From Chryseobacterium gleum (GTDB lineage Bacteria; Bacteroidota; Bacteroidia; Flavobacteriales_D; Crocinitomicaceae), in assembly GCA_945877005.1 (NCBI GenBank), contig CAMCQL010000027.1, forward strand, positions 1 to 13,621: a stretch of 13,621 nt of DNA, given 5' to 3'. The notes under the pieces are model-generated. The model searched no databases. It saw only the letters and a program-made list of their open reading frames with translations, and was not told where the DNA came from. The translations under genes and the position numbers were made by a program. Numbering within the stretch: the stretch's first letter is position 1; every line of letters starts with the position of its first letter. Shown piece after piece: positions 1 through 7,845 of the stretch.

Positions 1-180
1 GCTAGAGAAACAATCAAAGCATTAAGAAAAGACGTTACTGCAAAATGTTACGGAGGGGATATTTCTCGTAAACGTAAGTTGTTAGAGAAACAAAAGGAAG
101 GTAAAAAACGTATGCGTCAAGTTGGACGTGTAGAAGTTCCCCAAGAAGCCTTTTTAGCAGTATTAAAATTGAACGATTAG
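1..180 (+). CDS. lepA: Elongation factor 4 (LepA), C-terminal end, partial
   Basis: This is the last 59 codons of a gene that begins left of the window, read in frame 1 and ending at TAG 178-180. The visible protein carries the LepA C-terminal signature: KCYGGDISRKRKLLEKQKEG followed by GKKRMRQVG and VPQEAFLAVLK. This lysine/arginine-rich tail is specific to LepA and absent from EF-G. LepA is a ribosome-bound translational GTPase thought to act on stalled or mispositioned ribosomes. Its GTPase domains are outside the window, so nothing can be said about their integrity. The stop lies 6 bp before the tadA start on the same strand, so the two are probably co-transcribed. Confidence 0.97.
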   Translation, partial: ARETIKALRKDVTAKCYGGDISRKRKLLEKQKEGKKRMRQVGRVEVPQEAFLAVLKLND

Positions 181-186
181 TCTGTT

Positions 187-633
187 ATGATTCAGCCGTT
201 CGACGATGCTTATTTTATGAAGCAAGCGTTTCAAGAAGCACAGAAAGCAGTTGATTTAGGAGAGATTCCAGTAGGTGCTGTAGTGGTTGCAAATAAACAA
301 ATTATTGCGAGAGCACATAATTTAACCGAACAATTAACAGATGTAACTGCGCATGCTGAAATGCTCGCGATTACTGCTGCTGCTAATTATTTAGGCGCAA
401 AATATTTACATGGTTGTACATTGTATGTTACGCTAGAACCTTGTTGCATGTGCGCAGGAGCACTCTATTGGTCTCAAATTGAAAAAATTGTATATGCTGC
501 AAGAGATGAAAAACGAGGTGCATGTAGGATTCATCCTTCTCTGTTTCATCCTAAAACATTAGTAATAAATGGAATTATGGAAGAACAGAGTGGTAAATTA
601 ATGACAGATTTTTTCTTAAATAGAAGAAAATAG
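187..633 (+). CDS. tadA: tRNA-specific adenosine deaminase TadA (cytidine deaminase fold)
   Basis: A 148-residue protein of the usual TadA length. It belongs to the zinc-dependent cytidine/deoxycytidylate deaminase family. The zinc and catalytic motifs are intact: HAE at 56-58 (H56 as zinc ligand, E58 as proton shuttle) and PCCMC at 85-89 (C86 and C89 as zinc ligands). In the family TadA converts the wobble adenosine A34 of tRNA-Arg(ACG) to inosine. The GEIPVGAVVV segment (25-34) and the LEPCCMCAGA context match TadA better than guanine or cytosine deaminases, though nucleoside deaminase paralogues cannot be fully excluded. The ATG at 187 gives a normal N-terminus; M11 is a shorter alternative. 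The stop is only 12 bp from the stop of the convergent glycosyltransferase gene, with no obvious terminator between them. Confidence 0.93.
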   Translation: MIQPFDDAYFMKQAFQEAQKAVDLGEIPVGAVVVANKQIIARAHNLTEQLTDVTAHAEMLAITAAANYLGAKYLHGCTLYVTLEPCCMCAGALYWSQIEKIVYAARDEKRGACRIHPSLFHPKTLVINGIMEEQSGKLMTDFFLNRRK

Positions 634-645
634 CTTCATCAACTT

Positions 646-2502
646 TTAAATAGGATAAAACATTCCATAAATCAACGGATTTCCTTTTCTAATTTGTATG
701 TTATAATTCAGAATATTGAGCTTTTCACCTTTCTTTTTCCATACATACGTATTAAACATCAGATTTTTCTTATTTAATTGAATATCAGACATTTTTATTG
801 GCAAATGTATTTTTATTTTACGGTTTTGTAGATTGTTTTTTTGCGAGTTGAGGTTCATTCCTCTCCAATCTATGGTACTATCCCCGTCTTGAATTACACT
901 CACTAAACTTGGATTACCTGTATACAATTCATTTACTTCTAGTGAGATATCTATGAAATTTGTGGGTTGCGGTATGATTTCACTTAGTTTTATAACATAA
1001 TTCTTGGAGTATTCTGCATCTATTGAAAAACTGATATTATTTATAGAATGGTTAAATTTCTCGTAATAACTTGAATTATTAGGTTTTATATTCGATTTTT
1101 TGAACAAATAATTGGTTCCGCTGTAGTAGTTTTTTTGAAAAATAATTTCTGGATAATAATCTAAAATCAGAGGGATTAAGGTTGGATCAGCATCGAAAAC
1201 TGCAGAATAATAGAAGTAGTCTTTTTTAGTAGATTGTAGGAATTGAATGAATGTTGAATAATTATCAAATTGATCTGCCCAAATGATTTTGTTTTTAATT
1301 GCGTTTTTTGACAGATAATGGTTCAGTATTTTTTTATGAATATTCTCACCATCAATTAAGTAGTTAGTTGTTTTTGGGTTTAGTAAAATACCATCTTCCT
1401 TACTTTTTTTATAAAATGAAGTGTAAAATAATTCAAAATGTTTTCTCTCTTTAATAAGTGAATAAGTATTAATAGCCAATACACCTACTACAAGTATCCA
1501 TTTAATAATTAATTTCTGTTCTTTGATGCCTCCTAATAGAAGAGGGAATAGGAAAGGCATACTAAAAATAAGCACTGAATATTGTAAGACAGGAGCAATG
1601 TAGATGGAATAGAAGAATCCAATTGCAAAAGGTAATGTAAACCAAACAAAATTAACAAACGTAATTTTTGAAAAATAGTGCTTTTTCTGAAAAGTAATTA
1701 GTGATAGCGTAAAAATTCCAATGAGTACGATTGCTACGATGTAAGAAAATTGAAAAACGTAGGAGAAATAATTTGAAATGAAGGATGCATTTGGAGGATT
1801 AAGCCAATCTGAGAGTCCTTTTAATTTTAGTTGGGCGAATAAAATAGGGAGGTGTGGCACGTAAAGTAAAGTGATGAAAATCCCCGTAATTATTATTTTA
1901 AATCTCTGTTTGCTGTCAGATAGCACAATTCCAGTGATCGAAATTATACCTGCTAAAAGTGCAGAAAAATGATGATTGTAAAAACACAATGCAGAGGTTA
2001 ATCCATAAAAAATATAATTTCTCCAATGATTTTCACTTTTAATTATGATTTTATTCCACAAGTAAACAAGTAATAAAACGAAAAACAAACCACTTGAATA
2101 GGGTCTAGCTATTTGACTATACATCACAAAATATTGTAATGTTGCTAAATAGGCCGCACTTATCAGTCCCAACGTGTTGTTATACCATTTAGAAAATAGG
2201 TTGTAGATTAGTATAATAGAACCAACGCCAAAAATCAAGAAGGGGATTTTTAATACCCACTCTTTTGTACCAAAGATTAATTTATAATAATAGACAAACA
2301 CTTGTAGTCCCGCAGGGTGAGCGTCCACCTTGATTCCCTTTTCGATGAGTTCATCAAAGGAGGAAAAATTTGTTCTAAATAAAGTGCTGAATTCATCGTG
2401 GGTCAAAGGGAGTTCAAATAAATTAAAAAATCTAAGAATGATACCCCAAGCTACAATCACTAATAGTAATGCATATTGTTTGAGGAATTTAGATGCTTTC
2501 AA
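646..2502 (-). CDS. Multi-pass GT-C glycosyltransferase, GT39/ArnT-like, with soluble C-terminal domain
   Basis: A 618-residue polytopic inner-membrane protein. After a first helix (about 9-25) comes a loop with LPLTHDEFS (31-39). Its acidic HDE fits the catalytic loop position of GT-C enzymes, which move sugars from polyprenyl-phosphate donors. Further family-like segments are DAHPAGLQVFVYYYKLIFG (60-78) and QIARPYSSG (130-138). Hydrophobic helices continue to about residue 350. The remaining ~260 residues are hydrophilic and probably periplasmic, with a beta-rich end I do not recognise. The acceptor cannot be read from the sequence. The start is unusual: the codon at 2502-2500 is TTG, and the first in-frame ATG (residue 127) would delete the catalytic loop. 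It lies 12 bp after the stop of the upstream lipoprotein gene in the same frame, so translational coupling is likely. Confidence 0.8.
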   Translation of the reverse strand: MKASKFLKQYALLLVIVAWGIILRFFNLFELPLTHDEFSTLFRTNFSSFDELIEKGIKVDAHPAGLQVFVYYYKLIFGTKEWVLKIPFLIFGVGSIILIYNLFSKWYNNTLGLISAAYLATLQYFVMYSQIARPYSSGLFFVLLLVYLWNKIIIKSENHWRNYIFYGLTSALCFYNHHFSALLAGIISITGIVLSDSKQRFKIIITGIFITLLYVPHLPILFAQLKLKGLSDWLNPPNASFISNYFSYVFQFSYIVAIVLIGIFTLSLITFQKKHYFSKITFVNFVWFTLPFAIGFFYSIYIAPVLQYSVLIFSMPFLFPLLLGGIKEQKLIIKWILVVGVLAINTYSLIKERKHFELFYTSFYKKSKEDGILLNPKTTNYLIDGENIHKKILNHYLSKNAIKNKIIWADQFDNYSTFIQFLQSTKKDYFYYSAVFDADPTLIPLILDYYPEIIFQKNYYSGTNYLFKKSNIKPNNSSYYEKFNHSINNISFSIDAEYSKNYVIKLSEIIPQPTNFIDISLEVNELYTGNPSLVSVIQDGDSTIDWRGMNLNSQKNNLQNRKIKIHLPIKMSDIQLNKKNLMFNTYVWKKKGEKLNILNYNIQIRKGNPLIYGMFYPI

Positions 2503-2514
2503 TTGAAATGGAGA

Positions 2515-3933
2515 TTATTTAGATAATTTTTTCGATTTCACATAAATTGAATATTTCAATTCGTTTTGACTCGTTTTGGCCTGATAGAAATAATACAGGT
2601 ATCCGTTCCATTTGATGAATTTAATATTTCCACCCATGTGTTCATTTTCTGAGGCATCAGAGTAATCATTCACGATGATTGGATTATTTTTATGTTGGTT
2701 GAATGTTTTTCCTCGGTTGTTACTTGTGAATCTTCCCAATTGCGCATCGTCTACATTTCCAGTATTGTGTTTAAAATTAAGAGAGTAGATGCTTGTATCG
2801 GTTGGGTTGTAGCGTAGTTTTTTTGTTCCAGAAACAATGAAATCAAGTTGTTGTTTATTCCATGTAATCAAATCAACTTCAGAACTTTCCAGTTTACTTC
2901 TCCATCCCTTGTGTAGATCAATCACTGGATTTTTAGGAGCATATTTCCAATGAATTAAATCTTTTGAAAAAACCATCCCTACACTTTCTTTTCCGTAATA
3001 GTCTACGCCTGTAAATGCGAGTAAAAAAGTACCGTACTTGTGTATAATTTCGCCGCTAAAATTTCCTTTTTCGTTCCAAGATTTTGAAACTCCTTTTGTT
3101 AGTAACGGTTCTTTCCGTACAATGATTTCTCCATCTACTTCTTCGCTGTAACCGATTCCCAAAGAATTATGAAATTGTTCATCCAATCCTGAAAAAATGT
3201 AATACCATTTGTTTCTATAGTAAAATATATCGTTGATAAACGGTACTTGTTTCAACTGGTAATTTCCTGATGCCCATGGTATGTTTTTGAATTGGTGATA
3301 TCTTAAAATTGGGTTTCCTTTTTTACTCGGTTCCCAATGAATTAAATCAGTAGATTCTGCAGCGTAGGCTTGTCTTTTTACAGTATCACATTCTTGAAAA
3401 ATCAGTTTGAATTTTTTGTTGTTTTGAGGCAATACAATATCAGCAAATGCGAGACTCTTTCCTGCAAATTCTTTCCATTTGGAAGGCGCTATGATGCTTT
3501 TTTGACTTCGCTTGATGAAATTTTGGTTAAAATTCCAAAATACAATATTTTTGTTGACTCTTGGGTATCCTGTACCCCTTTTCAAATCTCCTAATAGGAG
3601 TTTATTTCCTTGCATTGCTTTGATACTTCGAATATTTTCTACTCCAGCATCATAATAGATAGAATCACTTCCCCAACCGATGTGCCATGATGTACAATTT
3701 TCAGGAGTCACTATAAAATTTTCAGGAACATCAATTACAATACGATTCGAGTCGGAACTAATTACTTTAATATATGTTCCTTCGATAAAGTTTGATTGTT
3801 CTTTATTGTAAATCATTGTTTTAGAATCCATTTTAATTTCATCCAATTGATTTATTTCGAGATTTTTTTTTGTTCTTGCGCAACTTACTAATAAAAAGCA
3901 GGATACGAGAATTACAATGAATTTTAAATACAT
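2515..3933 (-). CDS. Lipoprotein with glycoside-hydrolase-like beta-propeller (GH43/GH32/GH130-like), function unknown
   Basis: A 472-residue protein starting at ATG 3933-3931. It has a lipoprotein signal peptide with lipobox LVSC (15-18), giving a lipidated C18. The body shows blade-like repeats typical of five-bladed propeller glycosidases: ESTDLIHW then GNPIL (193-210), SKDLIHW then NPVI (323-338), and an Asp-box-like SNNRGKTF then NNPII (404-420). Each is followed or preceded by Trp/Tyr-rich strands such as NKWYYIFSG (241-249) and NGYLYYFYQ (443-451). This resembles GH32, GH43 and GH130 proteins and sialidase-like propellers. I cannot assign the catalytic acids or a substrate, so a carbohydrate-binding or inactive role remains possible. 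Its partner is the membrane glycosyltransferase immediately downstream, suggesting work on the same envelope or exported glycan. Confidence 0.7.
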   Translation of the reverse strand: MYLKFIVILVSCFLLVSCARTKKNLEINQLDEIKMDSKTMIYNKEQSNFIEGTYIKVISSDSNRIVIDVPENFIVTPENCTSWHIGWGSDSIYYDAGVENIRSIKAMQGNKLLLGDLKRGTGYPRVNKNIVFWNFNQNFIKRSQKSIIAPSKWKEFAGKSLAFADIVLPQNNKKFKLIFQECDTVKRQAYAAESTDLIHWEPSKKGNPILRYHQFKNIPWASGNYQLKQVPFINDIFYYRNKWYYIFSGLDEQFHNSLGIGYSEEVDGEIIVRKEPLLTKGVSKSWNEKGNFSGEIIHKYGTFLLAFTGVDYYGKESVGMVFSKDLIHWKYAPKNPVIDLHKGWRSKLESSEVDLITWNKQQLDFIVSGTKKLRYNPTDTSIYSLNFKHNTGNVDDAQLGRFTSNNRGKTFNQHKNNPIIVNDYSDASENEHMGGNIKFIKWNGYLYYFYQAKTSQNELKYSIYVKSKKLSK

Positions 3934-4052
3934 TCGTTGATATAAAATAGGTTTTTAGAAGGCTGAAATTACTTAGAATTTTTAATCAATTAGTGTTACT
4001 TTTTCAACTTGTTTGAAGAGTTTTGTTTTTGAGCAATAATTTTAATACATGC

Positions 4053-4083
4053 CAATTGTAAAAGTTATGGTTTTGAGATGCAA
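4053..4083 (-). promoter_or_regulatory. Weak candidate promoter for the propeller lipoprotein / glycosyltransferase unit
   Basis: On the minus strand a TTG (4083-4081) is followed after 20 bp by TACAATTG (4060-4053), one mismatch from the Bacteroidota -7 consensus TAnnTTTG. It would leave a long leader of roughly 115 bases before the ATG at 3933. In such AT-rich DNA a match like this can arise by chance. Confidence 0.2.
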
Positions 4084-4111
4084 TTTGGTGAAATATCCGC
4101 ATTCACATTTC

Positions 4112-4141
4112 TTGTTTATCATTCCTTATTTCCTAAATTCG
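4112..4141 (+). promoter_or_regulatory. Candidate promoter for the saccharopine dehydrogenase-like gene
   Basis: A TTG at 4112-4114 and TAAATTCG at 4134-4141 are separated by 19 bp. This matches the Bacteroidota -33 TTG / -7 TAnnTTTG layout with one mismatch (TTCG for TTTG). The predicted start of transcription would be about 40 bases before the ATG at 4186, a sensible leader length. It lies in the 252-bp gap between divergent genes. A purine run, GTAGGGA (4176-4182), just before the ATG may aid ribosome binding. Confidence 0.35.
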
Positions 4142-4185
4142 CACTGGAATCATTTAGTTGATTTTAATTTTTTAAGTAGGGACCA

Positions 4186-5532
4186 ATGAAAACAATTTTA
4201 TTACTAGGGGCTGGACTATCAAGTTCATCTTTAATTCGTTATTTTTTAGATCATTCTGATAAATATAATTGGAGTTTACGTGTTTGTGATCAAGACATTG
4301 AAGTGGTACGTAAAAAATTAAAAGATCATCCAAATGCCGTAGCACTTTCGTTTAATGCGTTAAATCCGGCTGAACGTCGACCTGAAATTGAAGGTTCAGA
4401 TTTAGTAATCAGCATGTTACCAGCGCGTTTTCATATTGAAGTTGCCAAAGATTGTATTGAATTAAAAACCAATTTGATTACACCTTCTTATGTTTCTGAA
4501 GAAATGAAAGGCTTAGATGCTGCTGCAAAAGAAGCAGGTATTTTAATCATGAATGAAATTGGTGTTGATCCTGGTATTGATCACATGAGTGCTTGTCAGA
4601 TTTTAGACGAAATTAGAACAGATAAACATGCAGTTATTCATAGTTTTAAATCTTTTTGTGGTGGATTAATTGCTCCATCAAACGATACAAATCCATGGAA
4701 TTATAAGTTTACGTGGAATCCTAGAAATGTTGTTATTGCTGGACAAGGTCCTGCTGCTGCTTTTATTGAGGAGAAAGAATATAAGTACATTCCCTACGGC
4801 AAATTATTTGAAAGATTAGAAACAGTTGAAATTGAAGGATATGGAGTATTTGAAGGCTATGCCAATCGAAATTCTTTGTCGTATCGACCAATTTATAAGT
4901 TAGATACAATTCCTACTATTTATAGAGGTACATTGAGAAGGCCAGGTTTTTCGAAAGCTTGGAATATTTTCGTGCAATTAGGTATGACTGAAGATAGTTA
5001 CACATTAGAAAACTCAGAGAAGCTTACTCCTAGAAATTTTATCAATGCATTTTTACCATTTCAAACTGGTGAATCTGTGGAGAATAAGTTCAAACGACTT
5101 TTCACAAAAAAAGATGAGGAGTTGTTCCATAAGTTTGAATGGTTAGGTTTATTTGATGATACAAATCCAATAGGATTGAAAAACGCATCGCCTGCCCAAT
5201 TATTGGAATCAATTTTATCCAAAAAATGGGTGTTAGAGCCAACCGATAAAGACATGTTAGTGATGTATCATGAATTTGAATATTCTTCACAGTCAACACG
5301 TTACAAGATAACCTCATCCATGGTAAATATTGGTGAAAATCAAGTATATACTTCTATGAGTAATACTGTTGGTTTACCAATCGCTATTTGTGGAAAGATG
5401 CTTTTGAATGATCAAATCAATCTTACAGGGGTGCATATTCCTGTTGAAAAAGAAGTATATGCACCTATTCTCAATGAATTACAACAATTTGGCATATTAT
5501 TTAAAGAAAACAAACTTGAATTTGCACAATAA
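4186..5532 (+). CDS. Saccharopine dehydrogenase / reductase-like oxidoreductase (LYS9 type)
   Basis: A 448-residue cytoplasmic enzyme. It begins with a Rossmann nucleotide-binding motif, LLLGAGLSSSS (5-15). LYS9/AASS-type signatures follow: NEIGVDPGIDHMSA (123-136), SFCGGLIAPSNDTNPW (156-171) running into a YKF-W strand, and a YRGTLRRPGF strand (246-255). In the family these proteins interconvert saccharopine with glutamate and 2-aminoadipate semialdehyde using NAD(P). Bacteria with lone homologues most often use them in lysine breakdown, which is my inference here. Direction and cofactor are not readable. The length equals a standalone saccharopine reductase, without the fused lysine-ketoglutarate reductase half of animal AASS. 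The CHU_C-domain gene follows after 28 bp on the same strand, so read-through is likely although the functions look unrelated. Confidence 0.85.
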   Translation: MKTILLLGAGLSSSSLIRYFLDHSDKYNWSLRVCDQDIEVVRKKLKDHPNAVALSFNALNPAERRPEIEGSDLVISMLPARFHIEVAKDCIELKTNLITPSYVSEEMKGLDAAAKEAGILIMNEIGVDPGIDHMSACQILDEIRTDKHAVIHSFKSFCGGLIAPSNDTNPWNYKFTWNPRNVVIAGQGPAAAFIEEKEYKYIPYGKLFERLETVEIEGYGVFEGYANRNSLSYRPIYKLDTIPTIYRGTLRRPGFSKAWNIFVQLGMTEDSYTLENSEKLTPRNFINAFLPFQTGESVENKFKRLFTKKDEELFHKFEWLGLFDDTNPIGLKNASPAQLLESILSKKWVLEPTDKDMLVMYHEFEYSSQSTRYKITSSMVNIGENQVYTSMSNTVGLPIAICGKMLLNDQINLTGVHIPVEKEVYAPILNELQQFGILFKENKLEFAQ

Positions 5533-5560
5533 TTGTAACTATTTATCGTTATAAAACTGG

Positions 5561-6847
5561 ATGGATAATTTTGGTCGTTGGTTTTTTGGGATGTTCGTGT
5601 TTGCATTTGCTTCATTTGCATTTTCGCAGGAAAGTTACGATCAATGTAGTGCAGCACTTTTACTTTGTCCGGAGAATCAAGTTACTGTAAATAATTACAA
5701 TGCTACTTTTAATTTCGTGGGAGAAGATATGTTTGAGCCATTATTGGGGTTCAAACAAACAAATACTATTTGGTTAACTTTTACTACTTCAGCATCGGGA
5801 GGGGATGTTCAATTGGTATTTTCAAATCTTTCATTTAAATCGTTACTCCCTTCTTCTGCATTTAATATCGGTCTTGTTAAAGCAGGAATTGAATGCAATG
5901 CAGATACGTATATAAAAATATCAGTTAAAAAAGAGCTTTCTTCTGATTTTACATTAGAAGCCCTTGGACTTACTCCCAACACGAAATATTACATCGTCTT
6001 AACGGGAGCTAACAGTTCAAGTCCAGAAGAACTTAAAATAGATGTTTTATTGAAAGGTTCTGGAATAGATCGCCCAACACCATCCATTAATTTGGTAACA
6101 CCTGCACAGCAGTTATGTGCAAAATCCCCATCGAAGTTTAAAGTTGAAACTTCAAATTGCAAAGATTCCTCTCAGTTTTTATGGTTCGTAAACGATGTTT
6201 TACAGGCAGCAACAGACAGCGCTTTTTTTGAAACTGCGTCATTAAAAACGGGAGATGTATTAAAAGTGAAAACCTCATGTTATTCCTCAGCAACATGCCC
6301 TATTGTCGTTGAAGCGTTAAGTTCTGCATTGAATGTTATTTCGTTTCGGGTTGATGCTGGTCCCAATCAACTTATAGAGGAAGGACAAGTCACCTCATTA
6401 AATGGATCTACAGATGCTCAAGGTTATTATTGGACACCAAAAATAGGCTTAGAAGATGAGTATTTACTAACTACTCCAGCTGCTCCTCGTCAAACGATTA
6501 CCTATTTTTTAGTGGGAACTAAATCAGGTTGTACGTTAAGCGATTTAGTTACGATAAAAGTAAAACGAAAAGAGTTAATTCCTGTGAATTCCTTCACACC
6601 GAATGCAGATGGTATTAATGACACTTGGGAAATTCCATTTTTGGAGGAATTTCCAAATTGTTCAGTGAAAATAATGAACCGATGGGGGCATACTGTTTTT
6701 GAAACAACAGGATATAATTATAAAAAATTTTGGGATGGTTCCATCAATGGAACTCCAGTAGATGAAGGCGTTTTGTATTATATTATAAATCTGAGAGATC
6801 CGTTTTATTCTGAACCTTTGAAAGGAACTTTAACCATTGTAAGGTAA
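5561..6847 (+). CDS. Secreted CHU_C-domain protein, predicted type IX secretion cargo (type B C-terminal signal)
   Basis: A 428-residue exported protein. The N-terminus is a Sec signal peptide with a hydrophobic run at 8-21 and likely cleavage at AFS|QE (22/23). Residues 28-165 form a beta-rich domain with Cys29, Cys36 and Cys112 that resembles N-terminal domains of other gliding-associated proteins. Residues 264-336 look like a PKD/Ig-like module (DAGPNQ, then WTPKIGL). Residues 341-427 are a clear CHU_C / gliding motility-associated C-terminal domain: NSFTPNADGINDTW (343-356), IMNRWGHTVF (371-380), WDGSINGTPVDEGVLYY (391-407). In the family this domain is the type B signal for type IX secretion. 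The protein is short compared with many CHU_C adhesins. Its stop TAA is immediately followed by the ATG of the PorP/SprF-like gene. Binding target is unknown. Confidence 0.87.
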   Translation: MDNFGRWFFGMFVFAFASFAFSQESYDQCSAALLLCPENQVTVNNYNATFNFVGEDMFEPLLGFKQTNTIWLTFTTSASGGDVQLVFSNLSFKSLLPSSAFNIGLVKAGIECNADTYIKISVKKELSSDFTLEALGLTPNTKYYIVLTGANSSSPEELKIDVLLKGSGIDRPTPSINLVTPAQQLCAKSPSKFKVETSNCKDSSQFLWFVNDVLQAATDSAFFETASLKTGDVLKVKTSCYSSATCPIVVEALSSALNVISFRVDAGPNQLIEEGQVTSLNGSTDAQGYYWTPKIGLEDEYLLTTPAAPRQTITYFLVGTKSGCTLSDLVTIKVKRKELIPVNSFTPNADGINDTWEIPFLEEFPNCSVKIMNRWGHTVFETTGYNYKKFWDGSINGTPVDEGVLYYIINLRDPFYSEPLKGTLTIVR

Positions 6848-7771
6848 ATGCGACAATTATTAATTATACTAATTTTAATGGTTGCCAATGATTGTTGGTC
6901 GCAACAAAATGCGCAATTTTCTCAGTGGGTATGGCATCCAATGGCAATAAATCCAGCCCATGCGGGCATTAAAAATTGTTCTGAGTTAAAGGTTCTATCT
7001 CGTCTTCAATGGTTGGGTTTTCAAGGAGCACCTTGGAGCAGTACAGTTTTGTATTCCAATAATTTAGAAACAAATCGAAAAAAAGTATACAGTCCTAGGC
7101 ATGGAATAGGATTCAAATTATTAAACGATAATTTCGGTCCAATTACTACAAATAATTTAGCATTGAATTATGCATTTCATTTGAATTTTACACAAGATAA
7201 TCGTTTGTCAGTTGGGATTTCAGGTGGTTTGAGGCAATTTATTTTTAATAGTTCACAATTAACTACTTTTCAACCTGATCCAGTATTGAAACGTAGTACA
7301 ACTCAATATACACCTTTAGTAGGAATGGGTTTGTGGTGGAATACTAAAAATTATTATATTGGTTTGAGTTTTGAAGAACTTGCTTCTAGTCAATGGAAAG
7401 ATGTAGGTGAAGCATCTGGGTTCCATTTGCATTGGATGTTGACTTCTGGGGTTAAATTTCAGCTTTCCGAGGACTTTACATTAATTCCTAATTTATTGAT
7501 AAAAAAAACAGTGAATTCACCATTAACAATAGATATATGTACCACATTGGATTTTTATTCTATGTTTAAAGTCGGTGCAGGATTTAGAAATCAAGATGCA
7601 TTTGTAGGATTGTTTCAAGCTAAATTACCTAAAGGCGTTGTTTTTGGATACTCTTTTGATTATGTGTTTTCTGACATTCAACGCGTAAGTATGTTTTCTC
7701 ATGAAGTTTCTTTGATGTATTCAAATTGTAGTTCTGTGGACAAAAGTCGCTTGGCATGCCCCTTGTTTTAA
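6848..7771 (+). CDS. Type IX secretion system membrane protein, PorP/SprF family
   Basis: A 307-residue predicted outer-membrane beta-barrel protein with a signal peptide (hydrophobic 4-13, likely cleavage near CWS|QQ, 18/19). The family hallmark directly follows: AQFSQWVWHPMAINPAHAG (22-40), the counterpart of the usual QFSQYMFNPLAINPAYAG-type motif. The rest alternates short amphipathic strands rich in aromatic residues and ends with a predicted strand and a short tail. SprF of Flavobacterium is needed to secrete the adhesin SprB, and PorP/SprF proteins are commonly encoded beside their type B cargo. The arrangement here (TAAATG junction with the CHU_C gene) therefore points to this being the dedicated partner of that cargo. 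It is more likely a paralogue than the core PorP of the secretion machine, because no other core genes are nearby. Confidence 0.87.
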   Translation: MRQLLIILILMVANDCWSQQNAQFSQWVWHPMAINPAHAGIKNCSELKVLSRLQWLGFQGAPWSSTVLYSNNLETNRKKVYSPRHGIGFKLLNDNFGPITTNNLALNYAFHLNFTQDNRLSVGISGGLRQFIFNSSQLTTFQPDPVLKRSTTQYTPLVGMGLWWNTKNYYIGLSFEELASSQWKDVGEASGFHLHWMLTSGVKFQLSEDFTLIPNLLIKKTVNSPLTIDICTTLDFYSMFKVGAGFRNQDAFVGLFQAKLPKGVVFGYSFDYVFSDIQRVSMFSHEVSLMYSNCSSVDKSRLACPLF

Positions 7772-7845
7772 CATTTTTCAACGGAAGATTTAAGTGATAC
7801 TTTCTCAAAATTGGTTAGTTTCGCAAAATATTTAATTTTTTTTCG

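Noticed and set aside
634..645. Terminator between the convergent tadA and glycosyltransferase genes
   Set aside because: The gap is 12 bp and only a 4-bp GAAG/CTTC pair spans it, too weak to call.
3370..3594. Plus-strand open frame inside the propeller lipoprotein gene
   Set aside because: It is short, composition-driven, without a recognisable motif, and wholly overlapped by a convincing lipoprotein gene.
4003..4017. TTCAA-CTTGT-TTGAA inverted repeat in the divergent intergenic region
   Set aside because: It has a short 5-bp arm, no T tract, and poor placement relative to the candidate promoters; not enough to call an operator.
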